A stretch of DNA of 64,000 bases from Kribbella aluminosa (GCF_017876295.1 NZ_JAGINT010000001.1:310001-374000), one strand, 5' to 3'; numbered from the stretch's first letter, positions 26,485 to 35,558 are shown. Program-made: numbers and translations. Notes: generated from the sequence alone by a model not told the origin.

Positions 26485-28320
26485 ATGCTGAGGTTGTCTG
26501 TCGGAGCGCTACGCACCAGGTGGCAGCTGTTCGCGGGTGCGGTGGTGGCCGTTGCGCTCGGGGTCGGCCTGGTGCAGTCGGATCTGCAGTTGCTCGCGGC
26601 CACCGATCACCCGGTACTTCCGGCCGCGCTGTCGGCGTACCAGCGGGCACAGGTCCGCGAGGGGTACGTCGGCGCCGCGACACTGCTCGGAATGTCGGTC
26701 ATGCTCGCCGTTTTCCTGAGTGTGTTCATCGTCAGTACGACGTTCGGGTTCATGACCGTGCAGCGGCGGCGTGAGTTCGGGCTGCTCCGGCTGGTCGGGG
26801 CGCAGCGCGGCTACCTGTGCGTGATGGTGGTGGTCGAGGCCGCGCTGCTCGGGGCGGTCGGCAGCGTGCTCGGCGTACCGCTCGGAGCGCTGGCGACCTG
26901 GGCACAGTCGTGGCTGCTGGTCGAGCTGGGGATGCTGCCGTCCTGGTTCGACGCGCCGTGGGACCAGGGTGCGGTGTGGGCCGCGATGATCGTCGGCATC
27001 TGTACGGCGTTGGCCGGCGTACTCGCCGCCGCCTGGCGGGCGTCGCGGATCAGACCGCTGGAGGCCGTCGTCGAGGGACGGTCGGCGCTCCGGGTGATGA
27101 CGGGATGGCGGTGGTTCTGGGGCCTGTCGGCCGCGTTCTGCACGATACTGCTGGTGATCGTGGCGCAGGCGGCGCGGGATCTGGTCGCCGGGTTGTTGAT
27201 CGGGCTGGTCGTGATGATCAGCGGGTCCGTCGCGTTGAGCCAGCTGAGCCCGGTCGTCGTACCGCTGATCGGCCGGCTCCCCGCGGTCGTTGTCCGCGGC
27301 AACTTGATCGCCGACCTCGCGCGGGCCGGCGTCCTGCACGCGGTACGCCGGAGTGCGGCGACCGCGGCGCCGTTGATCGTGCTGGTCGGCCTGGTGGTCG
27401 GGATGTGGGGCACGTTCGGGTCGCTGGCGAAGGCGGTCGGCGTCGAGCAGCAACGGCTGATCACCGCCGACGTCGTCCTCGACCACCCGGTCGCTCCCGG
27501 TCCGGGGATCGCGGCCGCGTCGGTGCAGACCGCCGTACCGATCGTCGTGACGCGCGGACGGAAAACGGTGTACTCCGAGGCGATCGGGATCGATCCGGCG
27601 GCGTACCGGGCGACGCACAAGCTGCGCCCGCGCAAGGGTTCGCTGGATCGACTGACCGGGAACACGATTGCGATCGGGCCGGGAATGGCGGTCGAGGGGT
27701 ACAAGCTCGGGTCCACGCTCAAGGTTGCGCTCGGCAACAAATGGACGACCGTCCGGGTGGTGGCGATCATGCCGGAAACGCTTGACGTCAGCGAGAACTT
27801 CTTCATTCCGCGGACGCTGCTGCCGGCCGGTGGGCGGACCGAGACGCTGGTGAAGCTCGCACCCGGCGGGACGTTGGACGGTCAGCCCGTGAAGAAGTGG
27901 GCGGCCGCCCGCGGGGAGGCGCAGCAGCGCAGCAACGCCGACCTCTTCGCCGCGTTGATGGGCCTGGCCGGGATCTTCACGGCGGTGGCGGTCGTCAACG
28001 CGGTCGTGATGTCGACGGCCGACCGGCGGCAGGAGTTCACCCTGTCGAGGTTGGCCGGGTTGACCCGCGGGCAGGTTGTCGCGGTCGCGGTCGTCGAATC
28101 GGCAACCGTTGTCGTGGTCGGCGTACTGCTCGGATCCTTGGTGGCGGCGGCCGCGCTGGCGGGTATCGCGGCCGGGCCTTACGGCCTTGCTGCGTTGGCG
28201 ATTCCGTGGCGGCTGCTCGGGCTGATCTTCGGCGCGGCGCTGGTCGTGGTCGGCGGCACCGCGGCGCTCACCGCTTCGCGCGCCACGTCTGGCCGGCTCG
28301 GCACATACCGAGGACGATGA
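26485..28320 (+). CDS. FtsX/MacB-like ABC permease without an adjacent ATPase
   Basis: A 611-residue membrane protein with two FtsX-like permease halves. An N-terminal helix and a large outside domain are followed by helix groups (TTFGFMTVQRRREFGLLRLVGAQRGYL in the first half; MSTADRRQEFTLSRLAGLTRGQVVAVAVVES in the second). Such proteins work with a cytosolic ATPase in lipoprotein, peptide or drug export, but none is encoded nearby. The start at the ATG 26485 is preferred over an in-frame TTG at 26473. It is probably regulated by the TetR protein encoded just upstream, and it overlaps the convergent DUF2867 gene by 53 bp. Confidence 0.82.
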   Translation: MLRLSVGALRTRWQLFAGAVVAVALGVGLVQSDLQLLAATDHPVLPAALSAYQRAQVREGYVGAATLLGMSVMLAVFLSVFIVSTTFGFMTVQRRREFGLLRLVGAQRGYLCVMVVVEAALLGAVGSVLGVPLGALATWAQSWLLVELGMLPSWFDAPWDQGAVWAAMIVGICTALAGVLAAAWRASRIRPLEAVVEGRSALRVMTGWRWFWGLSAAFCTILLVIVAQAARDLVAGLLIGLVVMISGSVALSQLSPVVVPLIGRLPAVVVRGNLIADLARAGVLHAVRRSAATAAPLIVLVGLVVGMWGTFGSLAKAVGVEQQRLITADVVLDHPVAPGPGIAAASVQTAVPIVVTRGRKTVYSEAIGIDPAAYRATHKLRPRKGSLDRLTGNTIAIGPGMAVEGYKLGSTLKVALGNKWTTVRVVAIMPETLDVSENFFIPRTLLPAGGRTETLVKLAPGGTLDGQPVKKWAAARGEAQQRSNADLFAALMGLAGIFTAVAVVNAVVMSTADRRQEFTLSRLAGLTRGQVVAVAVVESATVVVVGVLLGSLVAAAALAGIAAGPYGLAALAIPWRLLGLIFGAALVVVGGTAALTASRATSGRLGTYRGR

Positions 28321-28765
28321 CGTGGTGGAACGGCCGGACCAGGTTGTAGTACAACCGCCCGGCGGGGCGCAGGAACTTCACCAGCGTGACGACCTTGAAG
28401 GTCGCGGGCCGCTCGTCGTCGGTGATGATCGCGAGGTACCCGATCAGGTGGTTGTCCGTCACCCTGAGCAGCAGATAGTGGTCCTCCTCGCCACGCATCA
28501 CGGTGAAGAACGCGTCCTTCTCGCCGGGCGTGAAACTCACCGTTTCCGGCCGCAGCCGGCGCGATTCCGGTACGCCGGTGGTTTCCAGCCGGAGTACGGC
28601 GGCGACGGCCATCCGGGCGGCGAACAATCCCTTGACCCACAAGGGACTGTAGCCCAGCGCGCCCGCGGTGAACTCCCGCAGCGTGACGTCGCCGCGCGCC
28701 GTCTTCACGTCGATCTCGTCCACGACCGGCATCAGGTCGTCGAGCTCGTGCAGAGTGGTGGGCAT
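28268..28765 (-). CDS. DUF2867-family protein
   Basis: A 165-residue protein. The pattern TFKVVTLVKFLRPAGRLYYNLVRPFHHVIV near the C-terminus is typical of DUF2867 proteins, which are related to SRPBCC-like or fused-NmrA accessory domains of unknown activity. There is no signal peptide or membrane helix. It lies 10 bp downstream of a TetR gene on the same strand and is likely co-transcribed with it and controlled by it. Its 3' end overlaps the permease gene by 53 bp. Confidence 0.75.
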   Translation of the reverse strand: MPTTLHELDDLMPVVDEIDVKTARGDVTLREFTAGALGYSPLWVKGLFAARMAVAAVLRLETTGVPESRRLRPETVSFTPGEKDAFFTVMRGEEDHYLLLRVTDNHLIGYLAIITDDERPATFKVVTLVKFLRPAGRLYYNLVRPFHHVIVLGMCRAGQTWRAKR

Positions 28766-28775
28766 CGCCCCTCCA

Positions 28776-29315
28776 TCAGTCGATGAGACGCAGGACCAGG
28801 TCGTAGATCTCCCGCACGTCTCGCTTGCCGATCGGCGGCACGACCTGCTCGGCGCCGATCAGGATCAGGTACAGCAGTTGCGCGAACCGGTCCGGATCCA
28901 CCTGCGCCTGCAGCCCGCGACACAACTTCTTCAGGTACGCCGTCCGCGCCTTGTCCACCCGCTCCTGCGCGGCCCGCACGTCGGGATCCTGCAACGCCCA
29001 CGCCCGCACGGCGATCTCCAACGCGGCACTGTCCGGATCGGCCAGCACCAGCCGCAGCAGATGCTTCAGCTTCGCGCCCGCGTCGTCCGTCCCCTCGACG
29101 GCGTCGATCAACCGCGTCGTGTACCGCAGCTCGAAGTACTCCAGCAAGGCCGTCTTGTACCCCGCAGCACCTTTGAAGTGGTGGTAGTACGACCCCTTGG
29201 TGACGCCCAACGCCCCAGTCAGCCGCTCGATCGTCACCACCGGCGCGCCCTCCGCAGCCAGCAACTCCAGTCCAGCGTCCAACCACTCCGTCCGGCTCAC
29301 CATGAGCCCGACCAT
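28776..29315 (-). CDS. TetR-family transcriptional regulator
   Basis: A 179-residue regulator with an N-terminal HTH (TIERLTGALGVTKGSYYHHFKGAAGYKTALLEYF). Starts at 29315 or 29303 (MVSRTEWLD) are both possible, and neither has a strong Shine-Dalgarno sequence. A 20-bp perfect operator-like palindrome abuts the start, so it is almost certainly autoregulated together with the DUF2867 gene downstream. The ligand is unknown. Confidence 0.88.
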   Translation of the reverse strand: MVGLMVSRTEWLDAGLELLAAEGAPVVTIERLTGALGVTKGSYYHHFKGAAGYKTALLEYFELRYTTRLIDAVEGTDDAGAKLKHLLRLVLADPDSAALEIAVRAWALQDPDVRAAQERVDKARTAYLKKLCRGLQAQVDPDRFAQLLYLILIGAEQVVPPIGKRDVREIYDLVLRLID

Positions 29316-29335
29316 ACCATACCGTTTGGTATGGT
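29316..29335. promoter_or_regulatory. TetR operator palindrome
   Basis: ACCATACCGTTTGGTATGGT is an exact inverted repeat of 8 bp with a 4-bp centre. It directly adjoins the TetR start codon and overlaps the last base of the upstream GH116 gene. The sequence resembles known TetR-type sites containing ACCATACC/GGTATGGT. Autorepression is inferred. Confidence 0.65.
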
Positions 29336-31731
29336 CAGTCGACTGTCACCGAGGTGATGTGTGCGGTGCCTTCGAGGGTTGTCAGTTCGTGGGTGGTGGT
29401 GTTGAAGGTGCCGAAAGCGTTTCCCGTGGACCAGAACACGTTTTCCGTCCCGGTTAGGCGGGGGGCGAAGTGCAGGGCGCCGGTGTGGGCGTTGTAGTCG
29501 AAGCCGGTGAGTTGGACGACCGCACCCCAGGACGCCATGGCGCGCGCGTAGTGGTGGCCGCATTCGGCCTCGTCGTACGGGTTGCGGCGTTCGCCGTCGT
29601 ACCGGTGGCGAATGTCGGCGATCACCTTCAGACCCTCGTCGACCAGGCCTTCGGAGATCAGGCCGACGGCGAGGATGTGCTCGAAGCCGGTCATCACCTC
29701 GGTGAAGTACGGAAACGGGCGTTCCGGGCGGTTTCCGCGTGGGTAGCTGCACATCAGTACGGCGGACTCGTCGGCACCGAGGACGTAGCTGCGCATGTGG
29801 TTGAAGTGCCCGGTGAACCCGGACAACCCGTTGTACCGAACGATGGTGCGAAGGGTGGTCGCGACGTTCGATTCGTCGAGCAACGTCCCTAGCTGCGTGA
29901 TCCGGGCGAGGTGCTGCCCGACCAGCTGGTCGACGAGACAGCCGTCTCCCAGCTGCAGCACGGGATGCGTCGGATCCGGCGCACCGGCCCGCTCGCGCAG
30001 ACCGGGTGCGATGGCGTCGGCGGACGCCGGCGGCCGGATCTCGTGCCGGTAGTACTCGCCGTTGAACAGCTCCGAGTCCATCCATGCGCGGCCGCTCTCG
30101 AACAGCTTCCGGCACTCAACCGCGAAGTCCGAGTCCCCGAGGTACGTCGCCAGCTCCTCGCACGCGCGCAACGCCGCCAGGTACCACGACTGCATCTGCG
30201 GGTTCGGGCCGTAGTACTCGACGTCCATCGTGTTGTGCTGGCAGCCCTCCATCACACCGTCGCGGTCCGCGTCCCACCCGCCCGGGATCCAGCAGAACTC
30301 GAGCGCCCGCCGCGCCGCCGGCCACAGCGACCGGAGCATCTCGTCGTCACCGCTCAGCCGCCAGTCCCGGTACAGCTTCACCAGGCACCCGAGCTGCCCG
30401 TCCGCCGCCGCCACCTTCCAGTCGCGAGCCTTCGTCGCGAGCGGCAGCCCGACCCGGAAGCTCATCAGCCCGTTCTCGTCGGTCGCCTGCGCGAACTCGA
30501 CCTCCCGCAGCGACCGCGCGATCTCCCCGAACAGGAACGGCGTCGCCTGCTCGTAGTTCCACACGTGCGTACAACTGCCGAAGCAACTGCCCTCGTGGTC
30601 CGAGCAGCCCTCCCACCCGAAGAACCGCCCGTCCGGCGTCCGGAACACGGTCTGCGTCCGCAACGTGCTGAGGTTGAACAGCGCCGCCTCCTTCACCTCG
30701 TCGGGCAGATCGCTCGACAGGAACGCGCTGACGAACCCGACCGTACGGCGCTCCAGCTCGTCCAGCTGCGGCGCGAACTGCCGTAGCGCGTCCCACGCGT
30801 CGTCGTACAGCGTCGTGTAGTGGTTGCCGACGAACTCCGGGCTCTCCCACCCGCGCCGGTTCGGGAAGTGCCACGCGAGCATGAACGTGAAGCGTTCGGT
30901 CGCCCCGGCGGCCACGGTACGGCGGTCCGCGACAGATGCGACGGGAGTCTCCGACTCGCTCACCCGCTCGTCCAGCCGGCCGTCCGTGGTGAAGTCGTCC
31001 CAGAAATCCAGCAGGCTGTCGCCCCAGGTCCGATCGGCCCATCCGGTGCGAAGGGAGACCTCGGCGCCGTCGAGATCGCCGAGCGCCACCGAGCCGAACT
31101 GCTCCGCGTCATCCGGGACGCCGCGGCTGCGCATCAGCACGCCCTCGGCTCGCACCTCCCCGGGCTCGCCGGATGCGGTGATGTTGTAGTTGCCCGCAGC
31201 AACGTCGTAGGTGCCGTCGCGACCGATGAAGTTCTGCACCGAGCCGGCCAGCGACACGGTCAGGTCGTCGGCAGTACGGTTCGTGACCGCGAACCGCAGT
31301 ACCGCGACCGGCCACGAGCTCGCCGCCACATCGGTCGGGACGAACGGGTTGAACGCCTCCAGGTCGACGTCCACCGGTACGTCGGCATCCCGTAACGACA
31401 ACCGCCCGAACGGATAGGCAGTCGCGAGCGTCGCCTCCCGGAAACGCGGCAGCCCGTGGTTCTGCGCCCCGCTCCCGTGCGCGCCCTCGTACTCGCTGAG
31501 ATCCAGCGGCCCCTCCACCGCGCGCGTCACCACCGACCCGTCCGGCGCCGACGTACGGATCGCGAAGAACGCCGTACCAGGGTGGAAGCCCTTCGCGGGC
31601 CGGTTCACGATCTCCCAGTCGCGGAGGTTGCCACGGCCGCCGAGGCTGACCGTTCCGGTGCCGATGCCGCCGAGCGGCAGAGCGATCCGGCGGAGGTTAC
31701 GTCCGGTGTACGTACGCAGGATGGGCCACAT
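29335..31731 (-). CDS. GH116-family glycoside hydrolase (beta-glucosidase/glucosylceramidase-like)
   Basis: A 798-residue protein starting at MWPILRTYTG. The N-terminal domain has IALPLGGIGTGTVSLGGRGNLRDWEIVNRP, the family signature seen in GBA2-type enzymes. The C-terminal (alpha/alpha)6 barrel has SCTHVWNYEQ (with the Glu typical of the nucleophile region), DGVMEGCQHNTMDVEYYGPN (with the Asp typical of the acid), and NPYDEAECGHHYARAMASWG. There is no signal peptide, so it acts in the cytosol on an imported glycoside. The upstream MFS gene ends 65 bp away behind a terminator, so it is probably expressed separately. Confidence 0.88.
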   Translation of the reverse strand: MWPILRTYTGRNLRRIALPLGGIGTGTVSLGGRGNLRDWEIVNRPAKGFHPGTAFFAIRTSAPDGSVVTRAVEGPLDLSEYEGAHGSGAQNHGLPRFREATLATAYPFGRLSLRDADVPVDVDLEAFNPFVPTDVAASSWPVAVLRFAVTNRTADDLTVSLAGSVQNFIGRDGTYDVAAGNYNITASGEPGEVRAEGVLMRSRGVPDDAEQFGSVALGDLDGAEVSLRTGWADRTWGDSLLDFWDDFTTDGRLDERVSESETPVASVADRRTVAAGATERFTFMLAWHFPNRRGWESPEFVGNHYTTLYDDAWDALRQFAPQLDELERRTVGFVSAFLSSDLPDEVKEAALFNLSTLRTQTVFRTPDGRFFGWEGCSDHEGSCFGSCTHVWNYEQATPFLFGEIARSLREVEFAQATDENGLMSFRVGLPLATKARDWKVAAADGQLGCLVKLYRDWRLSGDDEMLRSLWPAARRALEFCWIPGGWDADRDGVMEGCQHNTMDVEYYGPNPQMQSWYLAALRACEELATYLGDSDFAVECRKLFESGRAWMDSELFNGEYYRHEIRPPASADAIAPGLRERAGAPDPTHPVLQLGDGCLVDQLVGQHLARITQLGTLLDESNVATTLRTIVRYNGLSGFTGHFNHMRSYVLGADESAVLMCSYPRGNRPERPFPYFTEVMTGFEHILAVGLISEGLVDEGLKVIADIRHRYDGERRNPYDEAECGHHYARAMASWGAVVQLTGFDYNAHTGALHFAPRLTGTENVFWSTGNAFGTFNTTTHELTTLEGTAHITSVTVD

Positions 31732-31752
31732 ACCTACGACCCTAAACGCGAA

Positions 31753-31784
31753 GACCCGCCGGAGAAATCGATCTCCGGCGGGTC
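31753..31784 (-). terminator. Perfect 13-bp hairpin terminator after the MFS gene
   Basis: GACCCGCCGGAGA (31753-31765) and TCTCCGGCGGGTC (31772-31784) pair exactly across a 6-nt loop. On the minus strand it follows the MFS stop codon by 12 bp and is followed by TTCGCGTTT, giving a reasonable intrinsic terminator. Confidence 0.75.
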
Positions 31785-31796
31785 GGGGTAGACCAA

Positions 31797-33011
31797 TCAG
31801 GCGTCGGCGACGGTGAGCGCCTCGGCCTCGACCTCGGAGTGGCTGGCCGGCACCCGCAGGTGTGACAGCGGCTTCCAGCCGGTGGCCAGTACGCCGACCG
31901 CGAGCAGGACCGCGAAGGCGCCGACGTAGAAGGGCAGCTGGATGTTGAACTGCTCGCCGAGCTTCCCGGCCAGCCACGGGGCGACCGCGCCGCCGGAGAA
32001 CCGGACGAAGGAGTACGCCGCGGAGGCGGTGCCGCGCTCGACCGGAGCCGCACCCATCACGGCCTCGGTGATCAGCGTGTTGTTGATGCCGAGGAACAGG
32101 CCCGCGACGATCACGCCGATCGCGAGCACCGGCTTGTGGTGCGCGTACACGCCCATCACCGCGAGGTCCACGGCGAACAGGAACAGGACCGTCATCGCCA
32201 CCGGCAGCGTCCCGAACCTGGCCTGCAGCCGCGGCGCCACGAACACCGAGGTGAACGCGAGGCAGATGCCCCAGCCGAAGAAGATCAGCCCGATCTGCCG
32301 CGCCGACATGGCCAGCGGGAACGGGGTGAACGCGAGGAGCGTGAAGAACCCGAAGTTGTAGAGCAGCGCGGTGACCGCCACGGTCGCGAGCGACCGGTGC
32401 CGGAGCGCCTTCAGCGGCTCGATGATCGACGTACGACGGGTTTGCGGCGGCGAGGCGGGCAGTAGGAACGCGGTCGCGGCGAGCGCGATCGTCATCAGTA
32501 CGGCGACGCCGAAGAACGGGCCGCGCCAGGAGATCGTGCCGAGTTCACCGCCGACCAGCGGGCCGGCGGCGATGCCGACACCGAGGGCGGCCTCGTACAG
32601 GATGATCGCCTCGGCGACCGAGCCGGACGCCGAGTTCACGATGGTGGCGAGGGCGGTCGCGATGAACAGTGCGTTCCCGAGGCCCCAGCCGGCCCGGAAG
32701 GCGACGATCATGCCGATCGAGTTCGACAGACCGGCCAGTGCGCTGAACACGACGATGATGGCCAGGCCGATCAGCAGGGTGCGCTTGGCGCCGATCCGGC
32801 TGGAGACCGCGCCGGTGATCAGCATCGCCACGCCGATGACCGCCATGTAGCTGGTGAACAGCAGTGAGACCTGGGACGGGCTCGCGTGCAGCTGTTCGGC
32901 GATCGGCTTGAGGATCGGGTCCACCAGGCCGATGCCCATGAAGGCGATCACGCAGGCGAACGCGACCGCCCAGACGGATTTGGGCTGCTTCAGAAACGAC
33001 GAGTTGCTCAC
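31797..33011 (-). CDS. MFS transporter, DHA1-type efflux pump
   Basis: A 404-residue, 12-helix transporter. The motif between helices 2 and 3 is ITGAVSSRIGAKRTLLIGL, and motif C-like text (LYEAALGVGIAAGPLVGGELG) in helix 5 points to proton-driven drug export. A GTG start overlaps the MarR gene stop (GTGA), so transporter and regulator form one operon. The natural substrate is not readable from the sequence. Confidence 0.9.
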   Translation of the reverse strand: MSNSSFLKQPKSVWAVAFACVIAFMGIGLVDPILKPIAEQLHASPSQVSLLFTSYMAVIGVAMLITGAVSSRIGAKRTLLIGLAIIVVFSALAGLSNSIGMIVAFRAGWGLGNALFIATALATIVNSASGSVAEAIILYEAALGVGIAAGPLVGGELGTISWRGPFFGVAVLMTIALAATAFLLPASPPQTRRTSIIEPLKALRHRSLATVAVTALLYNFGFFTLLAFTPFPLAMSARQIGLIFFGWGICLAFTSVFVAPRLQARFGTLPVAMTVLFLFAVDLAVMGVYAHHKPVLAIGVIVAGLFLGINNTLITEAVMGAAPVERGTASAAYSFVRFSGGAVAPWLAGKLGEQFNIQLPFYVGAFAVLLAVGVLATGWKPLSHLRVPASHSEVEAEALTVADA

Positions 33012-33460
33012 CGGGGTGTGTCCTCCAACGGTTCAAGGGTGAGAAGTTTGTGGATGACGGCGACGGCGGCCTCGAGGGTGGCGAGGTCGGTCGCGGGCAG
33101 CTGACGCAGATGCGCCGAGAGCGCCTCACCGGCCTGCCGGCGGGCGCTGCGCAGTTCGGCGAGACCCGCGGCGGTGAGGCTGATCAGGCTCGCCCGGGAG
33201 TCGGCCGGGTCCGGCGTACGCAACACCGACCCCTGTTCCTCGAGCCGCTGCACCAGGTTGGACATGGTCGGCTGCGACGTACGATCCGCCTTCGCCAACT
33301 CACTGATCCGAGCCTGCCCGAGCTCGTCGAGCCGCCCCAGCACCCGCATCGCGGCGTGCGGCAGCGTGTTCACGTTCCGGGTGGCCAGCCGCGACAACCG
33401 CGTCGAGGCCACCACCATCTCCTCGCCGAGCCGAGTCAGGTCAGTTGCGATCACACCCAC
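33008..33460 (-). CDS. MarR-family transcriptional regulator
   Basis: A 150-residue winged-helix regulator (ARISELAKADRTSQPTMSNLVQRLEEQGSVLRTPDPADSRASLISLTAAG). It starts at a GTG right next to a perfect palindrome and is translationally coupled to the downstream MFS gene. It most likely represses its own efflux operon until a phenolic or other toxic ligand binds. Confidence 0.92.
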   Translation of the reverse strand: MGVIATDLTRLGEEMVVASTRLSRLATRNVNTLPHAAMRVLGRLDELGQARISELAKADRTSQPTMSNLVQRLEEQGSVLRTPDPADSRASLISLTAAGLAELRSARRQAGEALSAHLRQLPATDLATLEAAVAVIHKLLTLEPLEDTPR

Positions 33461-33464
33461 AAAT

Positions 33465-33485
33465 ATACATAGCTTTACTATGTAT
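33465..33485. promoter_or_regulatory. MarR operator palindrome
   Basis: ATACATAG, five bases, CTATGTAT: an exact 8-bp inverted repeat in AT-rich DNA, ending 4 bp before the MarR start. MarR dimers bind sites of this size and symmetry, so autoregulation of the MarR-MFS operon is a strong inference. Confidence 0.7.
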
Positions 33486-33524
33486 CTCCAGTGAAGTGAA
33501 CCAGATCACCCCGACGCGGGCCGG

Positions 33525-33845
33525 TCAGGCGACGGGGCGGTTCGAGAGGTGGGCGAGGTCGGTGAAGAAGGCCCGGTAGGTGGGCTCGTCGGCCATCGGG
33601 ATCTCGACTGTGGCCACCGAGTACACGCTGCTCATGAGGCGTGCGTAGATCGGCTGGCCCGGGTCCTCGGCGTACGAGAAGTGCAGCATGATCATCCCGC
33701 GTTTGCGCGCCTGAGCCCGCACGCGGACCCAGGCCAGCGGCGTGCGGTAGGGGCTGATGACGTTCCGGCGCTGGAAGAGTTCGAAGACTCCGCGGTCGAC
33801 CCGCAGTTGTACGTCGGCGTGCTCGAAGACGATCGGCTCGGTCAT
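33525..33845 (-). CDS. Small protein of unknown function in sugar ABC operon
   Basis: A 106-residue protein starting at an ATG that overlaps the stop of the upstream permease (ATGA). It begins MTEPIVFEHADVQLRVDRG and is soluble, with no signal peptide and a mixed alpha/beta look. I do not recognise the family. Its tight coupling as the last gene of the LacI-FAD oxidoreductase-ABC operon suggests a role in metabolism of the imported sugar, perhaps as a mutarotase-like or EthD-like small enzyme, but no motif proves this. Confidence 0.65.
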   Translation of the reverse strand: MTEPIVFEHADVQLRVDRGVFELFQRRNVISPYRTPLAWVRVRAQARKRGMIMLHFSYAEDPGQPIYARLMSSVYSVATVEIPMADEPTYRAFFTDLAHLSNRPVA

Positions 33846-34681
33846 TTGAGACCCGAGTGCGCCAGGCCCTCGACGAACTGGCGCTGCGCGATCACGAAGA
33901 CGAGCAGCACCGGCAGAACTGTCATGGTGGCCGCGGCGAGCTGGGTGTTCCACATCTCACCGCCGTACGGATCGGTGAAGCGGGTGAGCGCCTGCGGCAA
34001 CGTGAACAGGTCCGGTGAGGTGAGGTACACGGTGGGTTCCAGATAGAGGTTCCAGGACGCGAGGAAGGTCAGGATCGCGACCGCGGACAACGCCGGCCGG
34101 GCGAGCGGCAGACAGATCCGCCACCAGATCCCGGGGCGGCCCAACCCGTCCAGCCGGCCCGCTTCCTCGAGCTCCATCGGCAGCGCGATGAAGAACTGCC
34201 GCATGATGAAGGTTGCCAGCACGCAGGGCGCCGCCAGCGCGGTGACCAGGATCAGCGGCCAGTGGGTGTTGATCATCCCGGCCCGCTTGAAGACCTGGAA
34301 CAGCGGGACGATCGTGACCTCGCTCGGCACCAGTAGCCCGGTCAGCACCACCAGGAAGAGGGCATTCGCGCCCGGAAACCGGATCCGGGCGAACGCGTAG
34401 CCGGCCAGGCTCGACACCAGCAGCGTGATCAACGTGACCAGTACGGCGATGTAGACGCTGTTCACGTACTGCCGGGCGAACGGCTGGAAGGTGAAGGCCT
34501 CGCCGTACGCCGCCAGAGTCGGGTGATCGGTCCACAGCGACGGCGGGGACTTGAAGATCTCGGGCAACGGTTTGACCGATGCGGCGACCATCCAGAGCGT
34601 CGGCACGGCGAACGGAATCGCCAGTACGGCGAGCGCTGTCACCAGGAGCGCCCGCCGGACGAACGAGGCTCTACTGTTCAT
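33842..34681 (-). CDS. Carbohydrate ABC transporter permease (MalG-like)
   Basis: A 279-residue, six-helix permease. The EAA loop reads LEEAGRLDGLGRPGIWWRICLPLARPALS, and the N-terminus has the AIPFAVPTLWMVAASVKP segment typical of MalG-type subunits. It pairs with the permease encoded by the upstream overlapping gene (11-bp overlap). No ATPase is encoded in the operon, so a shared MsiK-like ATPase is expected, as in many actinobacteria. Confidence 0.92.
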   Translation of the reverse strand: MNSRASFVRRALLVTALAVLAIPFAVPTLWMVAASVKPLPEIFKSPPSLWTDHPTLAAYGEAFTFQPFARQYVNSVYIAVLVTLITLLVSSLAGYAFARIRFPGANALFLVVLTGLLVPSEVTIVPLFQVFKRAGMINTHWPLILVTALAAPCVLATFIMRQFFIALPMELEEAGRLDGLGRPGIWWRICLPLARPALSAVAILTFLASWNLYLEPTVYLTSPDLFTLPQALTRFTDPYGGEMWNTQLAAATMTVLPVLLVFVIAQRQFVEGLAHSGLK

Positions 34682-35558
34682 GGAACACCCATTTCCGGCG
34701 CAGCTGCCATTGCAGCAGCGTCAGCACCATGACGAAGCTCAGGAGCATCAGCGCGAGCGTCGAGCCGTAGCCGATGTCGTTGAACTCGAAGGCCTGCTGG
34801 AACACGTAGTACACGAGCACCGTGGTGCTCAGCCCCGGCCCGCCGCCCGTGAGTACGGCGATCTGCGCGAACGACTGCAGCGCCCCGACGACGGTGATGA
34901 TCGCGGTCAGCAGCACCGTCGGCGAGATCAGCGGCAGCGTGATCCGGGTGAACATCGACCGGCTGCGCGCGCCGTCGATCCTGGCGGCCTCGTACAGCTC
35001 CGACGGCACGCCCTGCAACGCCGCCAGGAACAGCACCATGTTCACGCCGACACTGCGGACCACCTGGCTGACGACCACCGACAGCATCGCGGTGTCGCCG
35101 TGCTGCAGCCAGTTCGGCGCGGCGAGGCCGATCGCTCGGAGCAGGCCGTTGATGCCGCCGTTGTCCTGCAACAGGAAGCCCCAGACCAGCGTCCAGGCCA
35201 CGACCGACACCACGACCGGCGAGAAGAACAAGGTGCGGAAGAACGTCGCGCCGCGGAACCGCCGGTTCAGCAGTACGGCGATCAGCAGCCCGAGCGTGAT
35301 GTTCAGGACCACGACGCCGCCGGAGAAGACGACCGTCGCCAGCAGGACCGACGGCAACTGCGGGTCGGCGGCCAGCGCGGCGTAGTGGTCAGCACCGACG
35401 AAGACCTGCTTGCCGGTGAAGACGTTCCACTTGTTCAGGCTGTACCAGATCGCCAACCCGACCGGGATCAGCACGAACAGCACGACGCCGATGAGCTGTG
35501 GCGCGATGAACAGGTATCCGGTCAGCACATCCCGCCGGCGCGTGGTCCAGTAACGCAT
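34671..35558 (-). CDS. Carbohydrate ABC transporter permease (MalF-like)
   Basis: A 295-residue, six-helix permease starting MRYWTTRRRDVLTGYLFIAPQ. Its ATG shares one base with the stop of the binding-protein gene (TGATG). The EAA loop is LYEAARIDGARSRSMFTRITLPLISPT. Together with the MalG-like partner it forms the membrane channel for a sugar or glycoside. Confidence 0.92.
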   Translation of the reverse strand: MRYWTTRRRDVLTGYLFIAPQLIGVVLFVLIPVGLAIWYSLNKWNVFTGKQVFVGADHYAALAADPQLPSVLLATVVFSGGVVVLNITLGLLIAVLLNRRFRGATFFRTLFFSPVVVSVVAWTLVWGFLLQDNGGINGLLRAIGLAAPNWLQHGDTAMLSVVVSQVVRSVGVNMVLFLAALQGVPSELYEAARIDGARSRSMFTRITLPLISPTVLLTAIITVVGALQSFAQIAVLTGGGPGLSTTVLVYYVFQQAFEFNDIGYGSTLALMLLSFVMVLTLLQWQLRRKWVFHEQ

